Below, piece after piece: positions 17,813-26,964 of a stretch of 64,000 bases of DNA. Source of the DNA: an uncultured Rhizobiaceae group bacterium (GTDB taxonomy: Bacteria; Pseudomonadota; Alphaproteobacteria; Rhizobiales; Rhizobiaceae); NCBI GenBank assembly GCA_937930845.1, contig CALHBJ010000003.1:124001-188000 (forward strand), given 5' to 3'. Each line of letters begins with the position of its first letter. The stretch's first letter is position 1. The translations under genes and the position numbers were made by a program. The notes below the pieces were generated by a model that saw nothing but the letters and a program-made list of their open reading frames with translations, had not been told where the DNA came from and made no database searches.

Positions 17813-17841
17813 TTGACTTGTTGGGGCAACGGCACAAGAAT
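17813..17841 (+). promoter_or_regulatory. Candidate aglE promoter
   Basis: TTGACT (17813-17818) and AAGAAT (17836-17841) are separated by 17 bases, a fair sigma-70 match at -35 and a weak one at -10. The operator at 17851 begins ten bases after the -10, over the expected start of transcription. Confidence 0.5.
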
Positions 17842-17850
17842 AGACAAATC

Positions 17851-17862
17851 CAAAGCGCTTTG
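17851..17862. promoter_or_regulatory. LacI-type operator 2 (CAAAGCGCTTTG), aglE side
   Basis: Second copy of the same perfect palindrome, 178 bases from the first (about 17 helical turns), which would allow DNA looping between the two by a tetrameric repressor. It lies immediately downstream of the candidate aglE promoter. Confidence 0.82.
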
Positions 17863-17940
17863 AAAATTCAGCGTGGCGGCAGAACACAGTGCGCAGGTAC
17901 ACTTGAAAAACGGCACCGCAGGCGGTGCGTGGAGGAAATA

Positions 17941-19305
17941 ATGAGAAAATCCATTTTGGCAGGGGCAATCGCTCTTGCGATGACATGCACAGCGGCGTTC
18001 GCTGATGGTCATTCAAAACTGAAATTCGAGCCGGGCAAGGATGTCCGCTTCAACTGGGCAAGCTATGAAGCATTTGCCAAGAAACATGACTTGTCGGGTC
18101 AAAAACTCTCTGTGTTTGGCCCCTGGCGTTCGGCCGACCAGGAACTGGTTGAAAGCATGCTTGCCTATTTCGCCCAGGCTACCGGCGCGGTAGTTACTTA
18201 CACGTCTTCGGAAAATTATGAGCAGCAGGTTGTTATCGACACACAAGCCGGTTCCCCTTCAGATGTCACTATTCTGCCTCAGCCTGGATTGATTGCCGAT
18301 CTGGCCGCGAAAGGCTTTTTGACACCACTGGGCGATGCCGCTGAAGGCTGGATGAAAGAGAATTATGCGGCCGGGCAATCCTGGGTCGATCTTGGTTCCT
18401 ACAAGGGCAAGGACGGCAAGAAGGCGTTTTACGCATTCCCCTACAAAGCCGATGTGAAGTCGCTGGTGTGGTATTCGCCGGAAAATTTTGAAGACGCCGG
18501 ATATGCCATTCCAAACACGATGGAAGAGTTGAAAGCGCTGACCGACAAAATCGTAGCTGACGGTGGAACACCCTGGTGCATTGGTTTGGGTTCAGGCGGT
18601 GCGACCGGCTGGCCAGCGACCGACTGGACAGAAGAATTCCTGCTGCGCACCCAGTCGCCTGATGTCTATGACAAGTGGGTGACAAACGAAATCAAGTTCG
18701 ATGATCCGCGCATTGTCGCAGCGATTGAAGAGTTCGGCGCGTTTGCCCGTAACGACAAATATGTGGACGGCGGCGCTGGTGCCGTGGCCACCACCGACTT
18801 CCGTGAAAGCCCCAAGGGGCTCTTCTCGTCACCGGCAAAATGCTACATGCACCGCCAGGCGTCGTTCATTCCTGCCTTCTTCCCGGAAGGCACGAAGGCG
18901 GGCGAGGATGTGGATTTCTTCTACTTCCCAGCCTACGCGTCAAAAGACCTTGGTAAGCCGGTGCTGGGGGCTGGAACGCTTGCGGCGCTCACCCGTGACA
19001 CGCCTGCTGCACGTGCCTTCATCGAATGGCTGCAAACACCGATTTCCCATGAAGTCTGGATGGCGCAGGGTGGTCTGCTGACGGCGCTTAAATCTGCCAA
19101 CACCGAACTCTACGCAAATGATGCGTTGCGCAAACAGGGCCAAATCCTGCTCAACGCCACAACGTTCCGCTTTGACGGTTCTGACCTGATGCCCGGCAAA
19201 ATTGGTGCCGGCGCGTTTTGGACCGGTATGGTCGACTACGCGGGTGGCAAGGATGCGAAAGCTGTTGCTTCCGGCATTCAGGAAACCTGGGATTCCCTGA
19301 AATAA
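17941..19305 (+). CDS. aglE: Alpha-glucoside ABC transporter, periplasmic binding protein
   Basis: A 454-residue family 1 extracellular binding protein. Signal peptide M-R-K-S-I-L-A-G-A-I-A-L-A-M-T-C-T-A-A-F-A precedes the mature part; G-S-P-S-D-V-T-I-L-P-Q-P-G, A-Y-K/F-P-Y-K-A-D-V-K-S-L-V-W-Y and W-P-A-T-D-W-T-E segments match AglE. The frame is open to 17719, but GGAGG six bases upstream and the signal peptide fix ATG 17941 as start. First gene of the agl operon; a strong hairpin separates it from aglF. Confidence 0.93.
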   Translation: MRKSILAGAIALAMTCTAAFADGHSKLKFEPGKDVRFNWASYEAFAKKHDLSGQKLSVFGPWRSADQELVESMLAYFAQATGAVVTYTSSENYEQQVVIDTQAGSPSDVTILPQPGLIADLAAKGFLTPLGDAAEGWMKENYAAGQSWVDLGSYKGKDGKKAFYAFPYKADVKSLVWYSPENFEDAGYAIPNTMEELKALTDKIVADGGTPWCIGLGSGGATGWPATDWTEEFLLRTQSPDVYDKWVTNEIKFDDPRIVAAIEEFGAFARNDKYVDGGAGAVATTDFRESPKGLFSSPAKCYMHRQASFIPAFFPEGTKAGEDVDFFYFPAYASKDLGKPVLGAGTLAALTRDTPAARAFIEWLQTPISHEVWMAQGGLLTALKSANTELYANDALRKQGQILLNATTFRFDGSDLMPGKIGAGAFWTGMVDYAGGKDAKAVASGIQETWDSLK

Positions 19306-19346
19306 GGGGCGTCCAGCTTTTGTTGATCTGATTGATCGACACCAGG

Positions 19347-19370
19347 CCGGGGTCTTGAACAAGACCCCGG
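19347..19370 (+). terminator. 11-bp intercistronic hairpin between aglE and aglF
   Basis: Arms CCGGGGTCTTG (19347-19357) and CAAGACCCCGG (19360-19370) pair perfectly; with a realistic loop this is a 10-bp stem with a GAAC tetraloop. Only TTTGAT follows, so it is probably a 3' mRNA-stabilising or partial-termination element giving excess binding protein over membrane subunits, as is common after ABC binding-protein genes. Confidence 0.72.
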
Positions 19371-19394
19371 TTTGATCCCGGGGAGGAGGCGAAA

Positions 19395-20423
19395 ATGGAA
19401 CAGCTCTTGTGGGCATTGTTCACGATGGTGTTGGGGGTTGCCGGTTGTGCCGGTTACTTTTACGGCTCCAATGCGCTTCTCGACCGGATTTATCCCGCCA
19501 ATGCAGCGGCCCGTCATGCGGGGCTGTCGGCGGCGCAAATATCCACCAATATCAATAAATCAAACGCCATACGCCCGTGGCTGTTTCTGGGGCCGGCGCT
19601 TTTACTGCTGACGGCTTTTCTCATCTACCCGGTTATCGATTCCCTGCGGCTGTCCCTTTATGATGCCGACAAAGAGAGCTTCCTTGGGCTGGGCAATTAT
19701 GTGTGGCTGTTGGGGGATTCCGGCTTTCACGAATCCATATTCAACAATGCACTTTGGTTGATCGTCGTGCCTTCGGCGGCGACATTTTTTGGCCTGATCA
19801 TTGCAGCGCTGACGGACAGAATCTGGTGGGGCAACATCGCCAAGAGCCTGATCTTCATGCCCATGGCGATCTCGTTTGTCGGCGCATCTGTGATTTGGAA
19901 ATTTGTCTATGACTATCGTGCCGAAGGGCAGGAGCAGATCGGCATTCTCAATGCGATTGTCGTTTTTTTGGGTGGTGAGCCGCAGGCTTGGATTACGGTT
20001 CCGTTCTGGAATAATTTCTTTTTGATGATCATCCTGATCTGGATTCAAACCGGATTCGCGATGGTGATATTGTCTGCAGCGCTACGCGGTATTCCAGAGG
20101 AAACAATTGAAGCTGCCGTGATTGACGGAGCCAACCCGCTGCAGATTTTTTTCAAGATCATGATTCCACAAATCTGGGGCACGATTGCCGTGGTTTGGAC
20201 AACGATTACGATTTTGGTTTTGAAAGTCTTCGACATTGTTTTTGCATTGACCAATGCCCAGTGGAGCACTCAGGTGCTGGCAAATCTGATGTTTGACTGG
20301 ATGTTTCGCGGGGGCGGCCATTCCGGTCGTGGCGCGGCAATTGCAGTTATCATCATGGTTCTCGTTATTCCAATCATGGTGTGGAACATACGCCGCGCCA
20401 ATGCAGAAATGCGGGGGCATTGA
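19395..20423 (+). CDS. aglF: Alpha-glucoside ABC transporter permease AglF
   Basis: A 342-residue MalF-like permease with an N-terminal helix, then the conserved core of six helices and the EAA loop E-A-A-V-I-D-G-A-N-P-L-Q-I-F-F-K-I-M-I-P, which contacts the ATPase. GGGAGGAGG lies about six bases upstream of the ATG. It is followed two bases after its stop by aglG. It works with AglG and AglK to move alpha-glucosides such as sucrose, maltose or trehalose across the inner membrane. Confidence 0.92.
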   Translation: MEQLLWALFTMVLGVAGCAGYFYGSNALLDRIYPANAAARHAGLSAAQISTNINKSNAIRPWLFLGPALLLLTAFLIYPVIDSLRLSLYDADKESFLGLGNYVWLLGDSGFHESIFNNALWLIVVPSAATFFGLIIAALTDRIWWGNIAKSLIFMPMAISFVGASVIWKFVYDYRAEGQEQIGILNAIVVFLGGEPQAWITVPFWNNFFLMIILIWIQTGFAMVILSAALRGIPEETIEAAVIDGANPLQIFFKIMIPQIWGTIAVVWTTITILVLKVFDIVFALTNAQWSTQVLANLMFDWMFRGGGHSGRGAAIAVIIMVLVIPIMVWNIRRANAEMRGH

Positions 20424-20425
20424 CT

Positions 20426-21574
20426 GTGGCGGCAACGGGTTCTCGCGCACCACTGACCTGGGCTGTTCATCTGGCCACGCTGTTTCTGGTGGCGATTTGG
20501 GTTTTGCCCACGCTGGGCCTGTTTGTTTCATCGGTGCGTGACAAGGATCAGATATCCGTATCCGGCTGGTGGACAGCTTTAACGACTTCCACCCAGAACA
20601 AGATTTTTCGCGCTCCCGGTGCCGATGGGCAGGTGCAGCGGGGAGATGTGTTCGTCATTACCGGTGATGTTCTGGAAGGTGGGCCAGGGGTCGTTTCAAA
20701 TTTCGGTATTTCCAGCCGGGATCCGCAAGCCTTTCAATCGGGTGAAAGCGCGGTGTTGCGGGATGGGTCAGCACTCACGGTCAAGAGCGATGGCACGTTT
20801 GAAATTGTGTCATCTGAAGAAATTACCAAGGCCCGCGGGCAACGGATTTTTTATCAGGCCACGTCGCCCCCGCGCTTTACCTTTGATAATTATCGCAACG
20901 TGATCGCGGCGGAAAACCTGGGCCGGTCATTTATCAATTCATTGACGGTGACAATTCCCGCAACGGTCATTCCCATTCTCATTGCCGCTTTTGCCGCCTA
21001 TGCGCTGGCCTGGATGGAGTTTCCTGGAAGGGCATTGTTGATTGCCGTTGTGGTTGGTCTCCTGGTGGTTCCGCTGCAGATGTCGCTGATACCGTTGTTG
21101 ACCAAATACAATGAAATTGGTGCGTTTTTTGGCGTGCCTGCCAAAACCTATTTGGGGATTTGGCTGGCGCATACGGGCTTTGGCTTGCCGTTGGCGATCT
21201 ATTTGCTGCGCAATTATATTGCCGGCCTGCCGCGCGAGATCATGGAATCTGCACGGGTGGATGGTGCGACAGATTTTGAAATCTTCATGAAAATCATTTT
21301 GCCGCTGTCTTTTCCGGCCCTGGCGTCCTTTGCCATATTTCAGTTTCTTTGGGTCTGGAACGACCTGCTGGTAGCAATCGTGTTCCTGGGGGCGGGGGAC
21401 AGCGAACTGGTGCTCACCGGGCGACTTAACAACCTGCTCGGCATGCGCGGCGGCCAGTGGGACATTCTGGCGGCTTCCGCTTTCATCACAATTTTGGTGC
21501 CGCTTCTCGTATTTTTTGGATTGCAGCGATATCTCGTGCGCGGCCTTCTCGCTGGCTCGGTTAAAGGAGGCTGA
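20426..21574 (+). CDS. aglG: Alpha-glucoside ABC transporter permease AglG
   Basis: A 382-residue MalG-like permease. After the first helix it has a periplasmic insert of about 115 residues (S-G-W-W-T-A-L to P-P-R-F-T-F-D-N-Y), rich in beta-strand pattern, as known in AglG. The EAA loop reads E-S-A-R-V-D-G-A-T-D-F-E-I-F-M-K-I-I-L-P. GTG 20426 sits right after the aglF stop and behind GCGGGGG; the frame is open further upstream, but that would overlap aglF by 43 bases. Confidence 0.9.
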   Translation: MAATGSRAPLTWAVHLATLFLVAIWVLPTLGLFVSSVRDKDQISVSGWWTALTTSTQNKIFRAPGADGQVQRGDVFVITGDVLEGGPGVVSNFGISSRDPQAFQSGESAVLRDGSALTVKSDGTFEIVSSEEITKARGQRIFYQATSPPRFTFDNYRNVIAAENLGRSFINSLTVTIPATVIPILIAAFAAYALAWMEFPGRALLIAVVVGLLVVPLQMSLIPLLTKYNEIGAFFGVPAKTYLGIWLAHTGFGLPLAIYLLRNYIAGLPREIMESARVDGATDFEIFMKIILPLSFPALASFAIFQFLWVWNDLLVAIVFLGAGDSELVLTGRLNNLLGMRGGQWDILAASAFITILVPLLVFFGLQRYLVRGLLAGSVKGG

Positions 21575-21578
21575 TGAC

Positions 21579-23285
21579 ATGAACATGCACAACATACCCA
21601 CAGCAGGTGACAATCTAAGTTCGTATGACAGCCGCGATGCCGCAGACTGGTGGCGCGGTGCCGTTATATACCAGATTTATCCGCGCTCGTTTCAAGACAG
21701 TAATGGCGATGGGATCGGTGACCTCAATGGCATCACCCAGAGGTTGCCTTACGTGGCACAATTGGGTGTCGATGCAATCTGGCTGTCGCCGTTTTTTACT
21801 TCGCCCATGCGCGATTTTGGATATGACGTTTCCGACTACGAGAATGTTGACGAGATGTTTGGCACGCTCGACGATTTTGACCGTCTGGTTGCCGAGGCCC
21901 ACCGTCTTGGGCTTCGGGTGATGATTGATCAGGTGATCTCCCATGCCTCGGATCAACACCCCTGGTTTGTGGAAAGCCGCCTGGATAAGACCAATGACAA
22001 AGCAGACTGGTTTGTGTGGGCCGATGCCAAGGAAGATGGCACACCGCCCAATAATTGGCTGTCCATCTTTGGCGGCTCGGCTTGGGAGTGGGAGACCAAC
22101 CGTTGTCAGTTTTATCTGCATAATTTTCTGGCCAGCCAACCGGATCTGAACTTTCACAATCCCCACGTGCAGGACGCTCTATTGGATACTGTGCGGTTCT
22201 GGCTGGACCGTGGGGTGGACGGGTTCCGCCTCGACACGATCAATTTCTATTTTCACAGTCAGGGGCTTGAAGACAATCCGCCCCTGCCGTTGGAACTTCG
22301 CAATGATTCCACGGCCCCGGCGGTAAATCCTTATAATTATCAAAGCCATTTATTTGATAAGAGCCAGCCGGAAAATATTGCGTTTCTCAAACGGTTCCGT
22401 GCGCTTTTAGATGAATATCCCAATACGGCGGCCGTGGGTGAAGTGGGTGATGGTGAGCGCGGACTTGAATTGGTTGCACAATATACCAGTGGCGATGACA
22501 TGGTGCACATGTGCTATGCGTTTGACTTCCTGTCGCCCGACCCCTTGACCGCCGCGCGGGTTCATAAAGTGGTGAGCGATTTTGAAGAGGCGGCACCCGA
22601 TGGCTGGTCGTGCTGGGCGTTTTCCAACCATGATGTCATGCGCCACACGTCTCGCTGGGCGGCCCAATATTCAGACCCGGATGCCTTTCAAAAAGCGGCT
22701 TTGATGTTGATTTTGACCCTGCGCGGATCGGTGTGTTTATACCAGGGTGAAGAGCTCGGCCTGCCTGAAGCTGATATTGAATTTGAAGATCTGCAAGATC
22801 CCTATGGTCAGCGGTTCTGGCCAAAATACAAAGGCCGTGATGGATGTCGCACACCCATGGTCTGGTCGCACAATGAGGCGAGTGGTGGATTTTCCAACTC
22901 ACGTCCCTGGCTTCCGGTATCGAAAACCCATCAAGACCTTGCCGCCAGTGGGCAGGAAGCGGGAGGGGAATCAATGTTGAATTTCTACCGTGATGCCCTG
23001 GCTTTTCGTGCCCGGTATCGCGAGTTTGCCAAGGGGCAAATTCTGTTTGGCGATCCTCATGATGGTGTCATTTGTTACGAGCGAAGCCATGACGGGTGGT
23101 CGACCCATGTGGCAATCAACCTGTCAGAAAATACAGCCATCTTGGCTGCGCCAGATATTTCATTTGAACAGCTGGACACGCCCGGCATTCAGGCCATTTT
23201 GCGGGGGAGCGAATTGGAAATGCCCGCATTCAGCGTGTTCATGGCACGCAGGAAAGACGACCGGGAACCGGAGATTGAAACATGA
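21579..23285 (+). CDS. aglA: GH13 alpha-glucosidase AglA
   Basis: A 568-residue cytoplasmic glycoside hydrolase family 13 enzyme. The N-terminal motif W-W-R-G-A-V-I-Y-Q-I-Y-P-R-S-F-Q-D-S starts the barrel; the nucleophile Asp is in G-V-D-G-F-R-L-D-T-I-N, the acid/base Glu in A-V-G-E-V-G-D, and the transition-state Asp in F-S-N-H-D-V-M-R-H. No signal peptide, consistent with splitting imported disaccharides inside the cell. AAAGGAGG eight bases upstream selects ATG 21579. Confidence 0.93.
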   Translation: MNMHNIPTAGDNLSSYDSRDAADWWRGAVIYQIYPRSFQDSNGDGIGDLNGITQRLPYVAQLGVDAIWLSPFFTSPMRDFGYDVSDYENVDEMFGTLDDFDRLVAEAHRLGLRVMIDQVISHASDQHPWFVESRLDKTNDKADWFVWADAKEDGTPPNNWLSIFGGSAWEWETNRCQFYLHNFLASQPDLNFHNPHVQDALLDTVRFWLDRGVDGFRLDTINFYFHSQGLEDNPPLPLELRNDSTAPAVNPYNYQSHLFDKSQPENIAFLKRFRALLDEYPNTAAVGEVGDGERGLELVAQYTSGDDMVHMCYAFDFLSPDPLTAARVHKVVSDFEEAAPDGWSCWAFSNHDVMRHTSRWAAQYSDPDAFQKAALMLILTLRGSVCLYQGEELGLPEADIEFEDLQDPYGQRFWPKYKGRDGCRTPMVWSHNEASGGFSNSRPWLPVSKTHQDLAASGQEAGGESMLNFYRDALAFRARYREFAKGQILFGDPHDGVICYERSHDGWSTHVAINLSENTAILAAPDISFEQLDTPGIQAILRGSELEMPAFSVFMARRKDDREPEIET

Positions 23286-24385
23286 GCGGCGTCACCCTTA
23301 ACCAGATCCGCAAATCCTATGGCGATACCGAAGTTATCCATGGGGTCGATCTGGAAATCAAGGAGGGCGAGTTTGTCGTGTTTGTTGGCCCGTCGGGATG
23401 TGGGAAATCTACCTTGCTGCGCATGATTGCCGGGCTGGAATCAATCTCCGGTGGTGACATGTCTATTGGTGATACGCGGGTCAACGAAGTGCCGCCTTCG
23501 CAACGGGGCATCGCTATGGTGTTCCAGTCTTACGCGCTTTACCCGCATATGAGTGTTTACGAAAATATGGCTTTTGGCATGCGCATCGCCAAGGCTTCCA
23601 AGTCCGAAATTGAAACGCGGGTGCGAAATGCGGCGGATATCTTGCAGCTTGGCCCTTATCTTGACCGCCTGCCCAAAGCACTTTCGGGAGGCCAGCGGCA
23701 ACGGGTCGCCATTGGCCGGGCGATTTGCCGGGATCCTGATGTTTTCCTGTTTGATGAGCCGCTGTCGAATTTGGACGCTGCACTTCGTGTGGCCACGCGC
23801 ATTGAAATTGCCAAGCTGAAGGAAAGCATGCCGGACACAACAATGGTCTATGTGACCCATGATCAGGTGGAAGCCATGACGCTGGCCGACCGTATTGTTG
23901 TTCTGTCCGCCGGGCATATCGAACAGGTTGGCGCACCAATTGATCTGTACGAAAATCCGGCCAATCTGTTTGTGGCCCGGTTTATCGGATCTCCCGCCAT
24001 GAATATTCTGGGTGGCAAGTTGAAAACGCCCGGCAAGAAATCAACGGTCACTGTGGATGCTCCAGGCGCCAAGGGAGCCGTGACCGTGCCACTTTCCACC
24101 CAAGGTCACCCGGCGGGTGCGCGGGTTTACTTGGGCATTCGCCCCGAAGATGCTGTCTTGGCAAGCGGTAAGGATGCGGCTCTTAACGGCACGATTTCGC
24201 TGGTGGAGAGTCTTGGGGAGGTCACAAATCTATATATCGACATTGGTGAGAACACTGAACCGTTTGTCCTGAAACTGCAGGGCACGGCGGATGTTGCCCG
24301 TGGTGATGCTATTGGAATTGGCATTCCTGCCGCTGCCTGTCACCTGTTTGATGAAGCAGGTGCGTCGGTGAGCTTCAAGGGCTGA
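23282..24385 (+). CDS. aglK: Alpha-glucoside ABC transporter ATP-binding protein AglK
   Basis: A 367-residue MalK/UgpC-type ATPase. Walker A G-P-S-G-C-G-K-S-T, signature L-S-G-G-Q-R-Q-R-V-A-I-G-R-A, Walker B V-F-L-F-D-E-P-L-S-N-L-D-A and the H-switch V-T-H-D-Q are all intact; the last 130 residues form the OB-fold (TOBE) domain with G-I-R-P-E-D. It overlaps aglA by four bases (ATGA). Its 3' end overlaps the convergent TauE gene by 11 bases. Confidence 0.94.
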   Translation: MSGVTLNQIRKSYGDTEVIHGVDLEIKEGEFVVFVGPSGCGKSTLLRMIAGLESISGGDMSIGDTRVNEVPPSQRGIAMVFQSYALYPHMSVYENMAFGMRIAKASKSEIETRVRNAADILQLGPYLDRLPKALSGGQRQRVAIGRAICRDPDVFLFDEPLSNLDAALRVATRIEIAKLKESMPDTTMVYVTHDQVEAMTLADRIVVLSAGHIEQVGAPIDLYENPANLFVARFIGSPAMNILGGKLKTPGKKSTVTVDAPGAKGAVTVPLSTQGHPAGARVYLGIRPEDAVLASGKDAALNGTISLVESLGEVTNLYIDIGENTEPFVLKLQGTADVARGDAIGIGIPAAACHLFDEAGASVSFKG

Positions 24386-25127
24386 CAAAATGTGGCGCGA
24401 CGCGACCGAGCAAAATACAGCCAGAGGCAAATAACAAGGCAATCAGCAAGCGCCGAAACTGGCTGTCGCTCAATCTTGAATAGAGCAGGATACCCAAGGT
24501 CACGCCCAACAGTGTGGCTGGCAGGGACCACAGAAGCGCCATGAGAGACCCGCTGTTGTAGCCGCCCTGAAAGGCGATTCCAAAAACGCTGCCGATCAGG
24601 ACGATCATGTTGAAGGGTTGAAGCAGGCCCCGTGTGCGCCCCTTTGGCCAGCCGCGCATGGACAGCCAAATTGTCGGCAGCGCACCTGACAGTCCGGCCA
24701 ACCCGCCCAGCACACCGCCAGCAAAGCCAATTGCTGCATCCTGTTTAGGGCGCTCGTCCTGTAATTGGGGCAGTGAAGAGCGCAGGCTGTAAAAGCCGCC
24801 ATAGATGATCAAAAATACCGCCACCATCAATATCATGATCTGGGCGTTCACAACGGTCAGCAAATAGGCCCCGATCGGAATGCCAATCATGGCAGGGATG
24901 ACGAACCGGGCCAGAAGTCCAGGTTCGATCTGTTTCCAGATCAAACGAAGTCCCGGCAACCCGCTGATGATGGCCACGGCCAGGCACAGGCCCACGGCTT
25001 CTGCCGGTGGCATGACCTGCAGCCACCACCCAAGGGCAAACAGGGCAGTGCCAAAACCGGCAAGGCCGTTAACGAAGCCGCCGAGGAATGCACCAATGGA
25101 AATGATGATGAGTGTCTCAAGCGTCAT
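24375..25127 (-). CDS. TauE/SafE-family sulfite/anion exporter
   Basis: A 250-residue integral membrane protein with about eight helices in the two-fold repeat of the TauE/SafE (DUF81) family: G-A-F-L-G-G-F-V-N-G-L-A-G-F-G in the first half and G-F-A-G-G-V-L-G-G-L-A-G-L-S-G in the second. Members export sulfite, sulfoacetate or other small organosulfur anions; the substrate here cannot be assigned. It stands alone between aglK and the amidohydrolase gene. Confidence 0.87.
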   Translation of the reverse strand: MTLETLIIISIGAFLGGFVNGLAGFGTALFALGWWLQVMPPAEAVGLCLAVAIISGLPGLRLIWKQIEPGLLARFVIPAMIGIPIGAYLLTVVNAQIMILMVAVFLIIYGGFYSLRSSLPQLQDERPKQDAAIGFAGGVLGGLAGLSGALPTIWLSMRGWPKGRTRGLLQPFNMIVLIGSVFGIAFQGGYNSGSLMALLWSLPATLLGVTLGILLYSRLSDSQFRRLLIALLFASGCILLGRVAPHFVSP

Positions 25128-25326
25128 GAATGAGGCGTCTTTGCTTGCTGGCGCGAAGGGCGGCGATGGGGCTGGACGGGATATATGTTCTTATTCCATA
25201 AGATGACAGGGCCAGTTTGTGTGCGGTTTACAATTGTCACTGCCAAAATTGGTTTCCCGTCTCGACATCCCTGCAATGCCCTGCAAAGTTTGTTTCATCA
25301 CTCGATCCCCGGCAGGAGCAGCGGCA
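25128..25326. promoter_or_regulatory. Divergent region between tauE and the amidohydrolase gene
   Basis: About 200 bases with an AT-richer part near 25183-25240. The amidohydrolase frame is open in its last 108 bases but without a ribosome binding site. I see no clear operator; presumably it holds both promoters. Confidence 0.3.
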
Positions 25327-26964
25327 ATGATTACGATTTACAGTGCGCGCAAAATTATCACCATGAACCCGTCGAACCCTGAGGCGACCCATGTGGCGGT
25401 GCGCGATGGGAAAATACTGGGTGCAGGCAGTCTTGAGGAACTCGTCGGCTGGGGCGAGCACGAACTCAATGAAACGTTTGCAGATAAAATCATCATGCCC
25501 GGGCTGGTGGAAGGTCATAGCCACGCGATGGAAGGCACGCTTTGGAAATATACCTATGTGGGCTATTTCGACCGCATGGATCCCCACGGCAAAGTGTGGG
25601 AGGGGGCGAAAAATATCGATGCGGTTCTGTCGCGCCTTAAGCAGTCGGATGCAGCGCTTGATGATCCCGATGCACCTTTGCCGGGCTGGTCTCTTGACCC
25701 AATCTATTTCGACAATCAGCGGGTAAACCGTCACGACCTCGACAAGGTGTCTACCACCCGCCCCGTGGGTCTCTTACATGCATCCGGGCACATCATGAAT
25801 GTGAATTCCAAAGCGCTGGAACTGGCCGGCTTGTTAAAGAGCGGGATTAACAATCCAGGTGTGCCACTGGGGGATGATGGCTTGCCCACGGGTGAACTGA
25901 AAGGCCCGGACGTGATGACGCCGGTGGGTCTGCATGTGGGCTTTGATCGGGATATGCTGGCTTGTGACGAGGCCGGGCTGATCGATTTCGCCAAATTATG
26001 TGTGCGTTGTGGCGTGACAACTGCCACGGATCTTGCTGCCCGTTTGCCCGAAGAGGCTGTTGCGATGATGAGCGAAGTCACAGCACGCCAAAATTTTCCA
26101 GCACGTATTGTGCCACTGCGCTTTCATCACGGGGTGACCCCACAGGAATTGATCGACCATGTGCTGAAACTGAAGAAACAATCCAGTGACCGGCTTCGGT
26201 TGGGCATGATCAAAGTGGTGGTGGACGGATCAATCCAGGGATTTTCTGCGCGTCTGCGCTGGCCTGGATATTACAATGGTGCACCAAACGGGCTTTGGTA
26301 TATTTCGCCGGAACAATTGCGCGACATCATCAATATGTCACTGGAAAATGACATTCATATTCACACCCACACGAACGGGGATGAGGCGACGGAGCTTGTG
26401 CTGGATTGTGTGGAAGAGGGATTGCGCAAACACCCGTCGCGCGACCATCGTTTCACCCTGCAACATTGCCAGATGGCCGACAGCGCCCAATTTCGGCGGA
26501 TGGCGAAACTGGGCCTGTGCGTGAACCTGTTTGCAAATCACCACTTCTATTGGGGCGATGAGCACTACAATTTGACGATTGGACCGGAGCGGGCGTTGCG
26601 CATGAATGCCTGTGCCACAGCGCTGGAAAACGGTGTGCCGATGGCGATCCATTCGGACGCGCCGATCACACCACTTGGTCCGCTGTTTACAGCATGGTGC
26701 GCCGTCAATCGCCTCACTGCATCGGGGCGAACGCAGGGGGAAGAAGAAAAAATCGATGTGGATGAAGCGCTTTATGCCATCACGCTTGGGGCAGCCTATA
26801 CGCTGAAACTGGATGGGGAAGTGGGGTCGATTGAAACCGGCAAGCGGGCAGATTTCGCAATTTTGGAAGATGATCCAGAGGAAATTGGTGGTGACAAGCT
26901 CAAGGATGTTCGGGTTTGGGGAACTGTTCAGGATGGCCGCATATTCTGTGCCGCTGATCTGTAA
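25327..26964 (+). CDS. Amidohydrolase, YtcJ-like family
   Basis: A 545-residue amidohydrolase-superfamily protein (COG1574). Metal-site motifs are present: the first H-x-H in V-E-G-H-S-H-A, then H-T-H-T-N-G-D-E-A, L-Q-H-C-Q-M-A-D and the catalytic Asp in A-I-H-S-D-A-P-I-T-P. The C-terminal G-S-I-E-T-G-K-R-A-D-F-A-I-L-E closes the composite beta-sandwich domain. ATG 25327 follows AGGAGC by seven bases. The physiological substrate is unknown; family members act on amides, formamides and related bonds. The next gene begins at the base after its stop codon. Confidence 0.87.
   Translation: MITIYSARKIITMNPSNPEATHVAVRDGKILGAGSLEELVGWGEHELNETFADKIIMPGLVEGHSHAMEGTLWKYTYVGYFDRMDPHGKVWEGAKNIDAVLSRLKQSDAALDDPDAPLPGWSLDPIYFDNQRVNRHDLDKVSTTRPVGLLHASGHIMNVNSKALELAGLLKSGINNPGVPLGDDGLPTGELKGPDVMTPVGLHVGFDRDMLACDEAGLIDFAKLCVRCGVTTATDLAARLPEEAVAMMSEVTARQNFPARIVPLRFHHGVTPQELIDHVLKLKKQSSDRLRLGMIKVVVDGSIQGFSARLRWPGYYNGAPNGLWYISPEQLRDIINMSLENDIHIHTHTNGDEATELVLDCVEEGLRKHPSRDHRFTLQHCQMADSAQFRRMAKLGLCVNLFANHHFYWGDEHYNLTIGPERALRMNACATALENGVPMAIHSDAPITPLGPLFTAWCAVNRLTASGRTQGEEEKIDVDEALYAITLGAAYTLKLDGEVGSIETGKRADFAILEDDPEEIGGDKLKDVRVWGTVQDGRIFCAADL

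Noticed and set aside
17719-17940. Extended N-terminus for aglE
   Set aside because: The open frame before 17941 crosses an operator and promoter, and the signal peptide starts at 17941 behind GGAGG.
20381-20425. Extended N-terminus for aglG overlapping aglF
   Set aside because: It would overlap aglF by 43 bases and precedes the first membrane helix with non-matching sequence; GTG 20426 fits better.
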